Of a stretch of DNA of 8,512 nucleotides, positions 6,185-8,512 are shown piece after piece (the first letter of the stretch is position 1; each line of letters starts with the position of its first letter). The stretch comes from Thermoguttaceae bacterium. GTDB lineage: Bacteria; Planctomycetota; Planctomycetia; Pirellulales; Thermoguttaceae. The stretch spans positions 1-8,512 of the forward strand of contig JAFYVO010000120.1 of NCBI GenBank assembly GCA_017549085.1, read 5' to 3'. The notes under the pieces were generated by a model that was not told where the DNA came from, did no database searches, and saw only the letters and a program-made list of their open reading frames with translations. A program made the translations under genes and the position numbers.

Positions 6185-8137
6185 ATGTGCGCGCTCAAAG
6201 CAAAAGAAACTAAAACTTGGATTACCCGTCCCTACGACCCCGACGTCGTCGCTCGACTCGCGAAGCAAACCGGCGTTTCGCCGATCGTCGCGCAAGCCCT
6301 CGTCGCTCGCAAGACGACCGAACCGGAAAAGATTCTTCTTTTCTTGGCGCCGCCTAATCTTTCGCGCGGACTCTACCCGCCGGAACGTCTCCCCGGTTGC
6401 GCCGACGCCGCTCGCGTTTTGGGAAACGCCGTTCGCGCCGGGAAAAAAATCGTCGTGTACGGCGACTACGACGTCGACGGAATGACGGCGACCGCGATTC
6501 TGCTCCAAGCGATTCAAACGGTCGGCGGGGAGGTCGGCTATTACGTTCCGAACCGGCTCGAAGAGGGGTACGGTCTCAACAGCGCGACGCTCAAACGCCT
6601 CCGCGAAGACGAAAACGCCGACGTCGTCGTTACGGTCGACTGCGGGATCACGAGCTTAAAAGAGGCGGAATACGCCAAGGAGATTGGGCTCGAGCTGATC
6701 GTTACCGACCACCACACGCCGATCGTCGACCCGGCAACCGGGAAGCAAATCTTGCCGGACGTCGCCGCGATCGCGCACCCTCGGCTCGAAATCGACGGCT
6801 TGCCGCCTTATCCTTGTCCGGAACTCTGCGGCGCCGCGGTCGCGTTGAAGCTCGCTTGGGGGCTCGGCAAGGAAATGGCGGGGGGCGAAGCCACGGCGCC
6901 GGAAATGCGCGAATTCCTCGTCCGCGCCGTCGGGTTGGCCGCGCTCGGCACGATCGCCGACGTCGTTCCGTTGCAAGACGAAAACCGCGTTATCGTTCGA
7001 TTTGCGTTATCGCGCAGTTTCCTTAGCGACATGCCGCTCGGGCTGAAATATCTCGTCGAGGTCGCCGGCGTCAATCCGAACAAAAAGCTGACGAGCGAAG
7101 ACGTCGGCTTCTCGATCGCGCCGCGCCTGAACGCCGCAGGTCGCGAAGTCTTGCACGAACGCTCGCCGAAAGACGAAGAGGACGAACGGAACTGGCAGAT
7201 CGCGAAGTCGCTCCTCGAAAACCCTTGTCGTCTCGCGGTCGCCGGACAAATGGGGCTCGCGAGCCTCGGAGTCGAACTCCTAATCACCGACCGCCCGGAA
7301 CGCGCCCGCGAACTCGCGCCGTTCGTCAACAACCTGAACGCGACGCGCCAAAAACTTGAGCGCAAGATTATGGCCGACGCGCTCAAAATGATCGAAGAAA
7401 ATTACGCGGACGCTCCGGCGTTCGTCTTGGCGAGTCGCGACTGGCACCCCGGCGTCGTCGGCGTCGTCGCGGGTCGCTTGGCCGAGCGTTTCTACCGTCC
7501 GACGGTGATGATCGCGTTGCGCAACGCCGACCCGAGCGCCGGTTCCGCTCGCGGCGTCCCGGACTCGAACTTCAACCTTTACGACGCGTTCGACGCTTGT
7601 TCGGAACACCTCGAACGCTTCGGCGGACACGCGGCCGCCGCCGGGCTCGGAATCAAAGAAGCGAACATTCCCGCCTTCCGCGCCGCGTTTTGCGATTACG
7701 TCGAAAACCATTTTTCGCCGCAGGAGCGCGTTCCGAAACTTTACCTCGACGGCGAGTTCCCCTTCTCGGCGTTGAACTTCCAAGCGGTTTCCGACCTCGA
7801 CAAGATGTCGCCGTTCGGCGCGGAAAACCCGCGTCCGATCTTCGCCGCGTACGGCGTTTCGCTCGTCGGGCAAGCGCGTCGCGTCGGCGGAGGGAAGCCG
7901 AAACCGGGCGCGCCTCCGGGAGAACAGCCGATCGGGCGCACCTTCTCCGGCCGTTTCCGTCAATTTCACGACGAGCGTCGCGCCGTCGCGTTCGGTTGCG
8001 GCGATTGGGTCGACGAAATGAACGCGCTCGTCGAAGCCGACCCGAACGTTAAATTCGACGTCGCTTACCAAGTCGTTTTCAACGATTATTTCGGACAGGT
8101 CGAGCTGCGTCTCCAAGACTGGCGCGTCGCCGAGTAA
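6185..8137 (+). CDS. recJ: Single-stranded-DNA-specific exonuclease RecJ
   Basis: RecJ is a 5'-3' single-strand DNA exonuclease acting in recombinational and mismatch repair. The DHH domain shows motif I VVYGDYDVDGMTAT (90-103), motif II VTVDCGI (149-155), motif III VTDHH (173-177) and GTIADVVPL (255-263). These supply the aspartates and histidines that bind the two metal ions. APRLNAAGR (312-320) follows. The DHHA1 domain has RDWHPGVVGVVAGRLAERF (418-436), GSARGVPD (453-460) and ERFGGHAAAAGLGI (477-490), and a C-terminal OB-like domain ends with LRLQDWR. At 650 residues it is longer than the usual 560-580. Extra sequence sits after R320 (about 321-356, charged) and in the OB region (about 566-588, Gly/Pro/Lys-rich). 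HPR (198-200) replaces the more usual NPR. The first residues MCALKAKETKTWI are plausible for the family, but no ribosome site confirms the start. Confidence 0.95.
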   Translation: MCALKAKETKTWITRPYDPDVVARLAKQTGVSPIVAQALVARKTTEPEKILLFLAPPNLSRGLYPPERLPGCADAARVLGNAVRAGKKIVVYGDYDVDGMTATAILLQAIQTVGGEVGYYVPNRLEEGYGLNSATLKRLREDENADVVVTVDCGITSLKEAEYAKEIGLELIVTDHHTPIVDPATGKQILPDVAAIAHPRLEIDGLPPYPCPELCGAAVALKLAWGLGKEMAGGEATAPEMREFLVRAVGLAALGTIADVVPLQDENRVIVRFALSRSFLSDMPLGLKYLVEVAGVNPNKKLTSEDVGFSIAPRLNAAGREVLHERSPKDEEDERNWQIAKSLLENPCRLAVAGQMGLASLGVELLITDRPERARELAPFVNNLNATRQKLERKIMADALKMIEENYADAPAFVLASRDWHPGVVGVVAGRLAERFYRPTVMIALRNADPSAGSARGVPDSNFNLYDAFDACSEHLERFGGHAAAAGLGIKEANIPAFRAAFCDYVENHFSPQERVPKLYLDGEFPFSALNFQAVSDLDKMSPFGAENPRPIFAAYGVSLVGQARRVGGGKPKPGAPPGEQPIGRTFSGRFRQFHDERRAVAFGCGDWVDEMNALVEADPNVKFDVAYQVVFNDYFGQVELRLQDWRVAE

Positions 8138-8233
8138 CGCCCGTTCCCGCATACCCGTTATTCCCGGGCGGTCGACGGAATCCTCCCAACCGCTCCGCTT
8201 CCCCTATTTATCCGAAATTTTAAGGAACCAACG

Positions 8234-8512
8234 ATGCGTAAAATTTTCGCCGCCGCTCTTTCCTTCGTCGCGCTGAGCGCCGCGTTCGCCCTTTCCGCGT
8301 CGAACGTCGCCGCTCAAGACGCCGCGAAACCGGCTCGTACGTTCGAGGAATACGTCCCTTGGCTCGCGCAAACCGGGCTCGATCTGACCGACTATCACAT
8401 TCACCTTCGCGGCGGAATGACGGCGGAAAAAGCGGTCGAACGCGCTCGCAAAACCGGCCTCAAAAGCGGCGTCCTTGAAAATCACGGGCGCGACTGGCCG
8501 CTGTCGTCGAAC
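8234..8512 (+). CDS. Exported PHP/amidohydrolase-like protein, N-terminal part only
   Basis: The gene runs off the window after 93 codons. The ATG at 8234 follows AAGGA (8222-8226) with a 7-base spacing. Residues 1-27 form a classic signal peptide: MRK, then a hydrophobic stretch (4-22), then a likely cleavage VAA|QD after residue 27. The mature part begins with a short linker and then LTDYHIHLRGGMTAEKA, in which H-x-H is the metal-binding start typical of PHP and amidohydrolase folds. The motif 'DYHxHLxGG(L/M)T.E.A' followed by '.R..GI..GV' is one I associate with PHP-like hydrolases of planctomycetes and verrucomicrobia. It is probably a periplasmic metal-dependent hydrolase; the substrate is unknown. 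It lies 96 bp after recJ and may be a separate unit. Confidence 0.65.
   Translation, partial: MRKIFAAALSFVALSAAFALSASNVAAQDAAKPARTFEEYVPWLAQTGLDLTDYHIHLRGGMTAEKAVERARKTGLKSGVLENHGRDWPLSSN

Noticed and set aside
6185..8137. NrnA-type or other short DHH phosphodiesterase
   Set aside because: The length, the RecJ-specific motifs after the DHH core and the C-terminal OB-like domain all fit RecJ.
8138..8170. Terminator after recJ
   Set aside because: CGCCCG (8138-8143) can pair with CGGGCG (8165-8170), but the stem is only 6 bp, the loop is 21 bases and there is no T-run.
1..8512. A novel multi-gene defence or biosynthetic system
   Set aside because: The genes are housekeeping or broadly distributed families on mixed strands, with no shared operon and no effector or sensor partner.

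Overview
The window looks like a piece of a GC-rich bacterial genome, most likely from the Planctomycetota or a relative. That is an inference from gene content and from the strong preference for TCG, GAC, GTC and CTC codons over most of the window; no marker settles it. One end looks like the product of a join between two different DNAs, so this may be a metagenome contig.

Layout. Positions 1-1416 (+) form one open frame that is really two things: about 170 codons of an NhaC-type Na+/H+ antiporter with different codon use, running directly into a PSP1 (RicT/YaaT-like) protein. Positions 1413-2312 (-) encode a DUF58 protein with a von Willebrand A-like domain, convergent with the PSP1 frame and overlapping it by four bases. 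Positions 2437-3651 (-) encode a GspF/PilC inner-membrane platform protein. Positions 3864-5417 (-) encode glycogen synthase GlgA. A 767-bp divergent intergenic region (5418-6184) carries a likely promoter for each flanking gene, a leader hairpin before glgA and a long pyrimidine-rich leader before recJ. Positions 6185-8137 (+) encode the single-strand DNA exonuclease RecJ with two extra segments. Positions 8234-8512 (+) start an exported protein with a PHP/amidohydrolase-like metal-binding motif, cut by the window end.

How it fits together. The three minus-strand genes (glgA, gspF, DUF58) point the same way but have 124-212 bp gaps holding hairpins and repeats, so they look like separate or attenuated units more than one tight operon. 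Their functions (storage polysaccharide synthesis, type II secretion or type IV pilus assembly, a MoxR-associated vWA protein) do not form one pathway. I see no mobile element, CRISPR array, tRNA, rRNA or novel defence system. The parts most worth a second look are the chimeric 5' frame, the intergenic repeat and hairpin family between glgA and the DUF58 gene, the two leaders, and the RecJ insertions.
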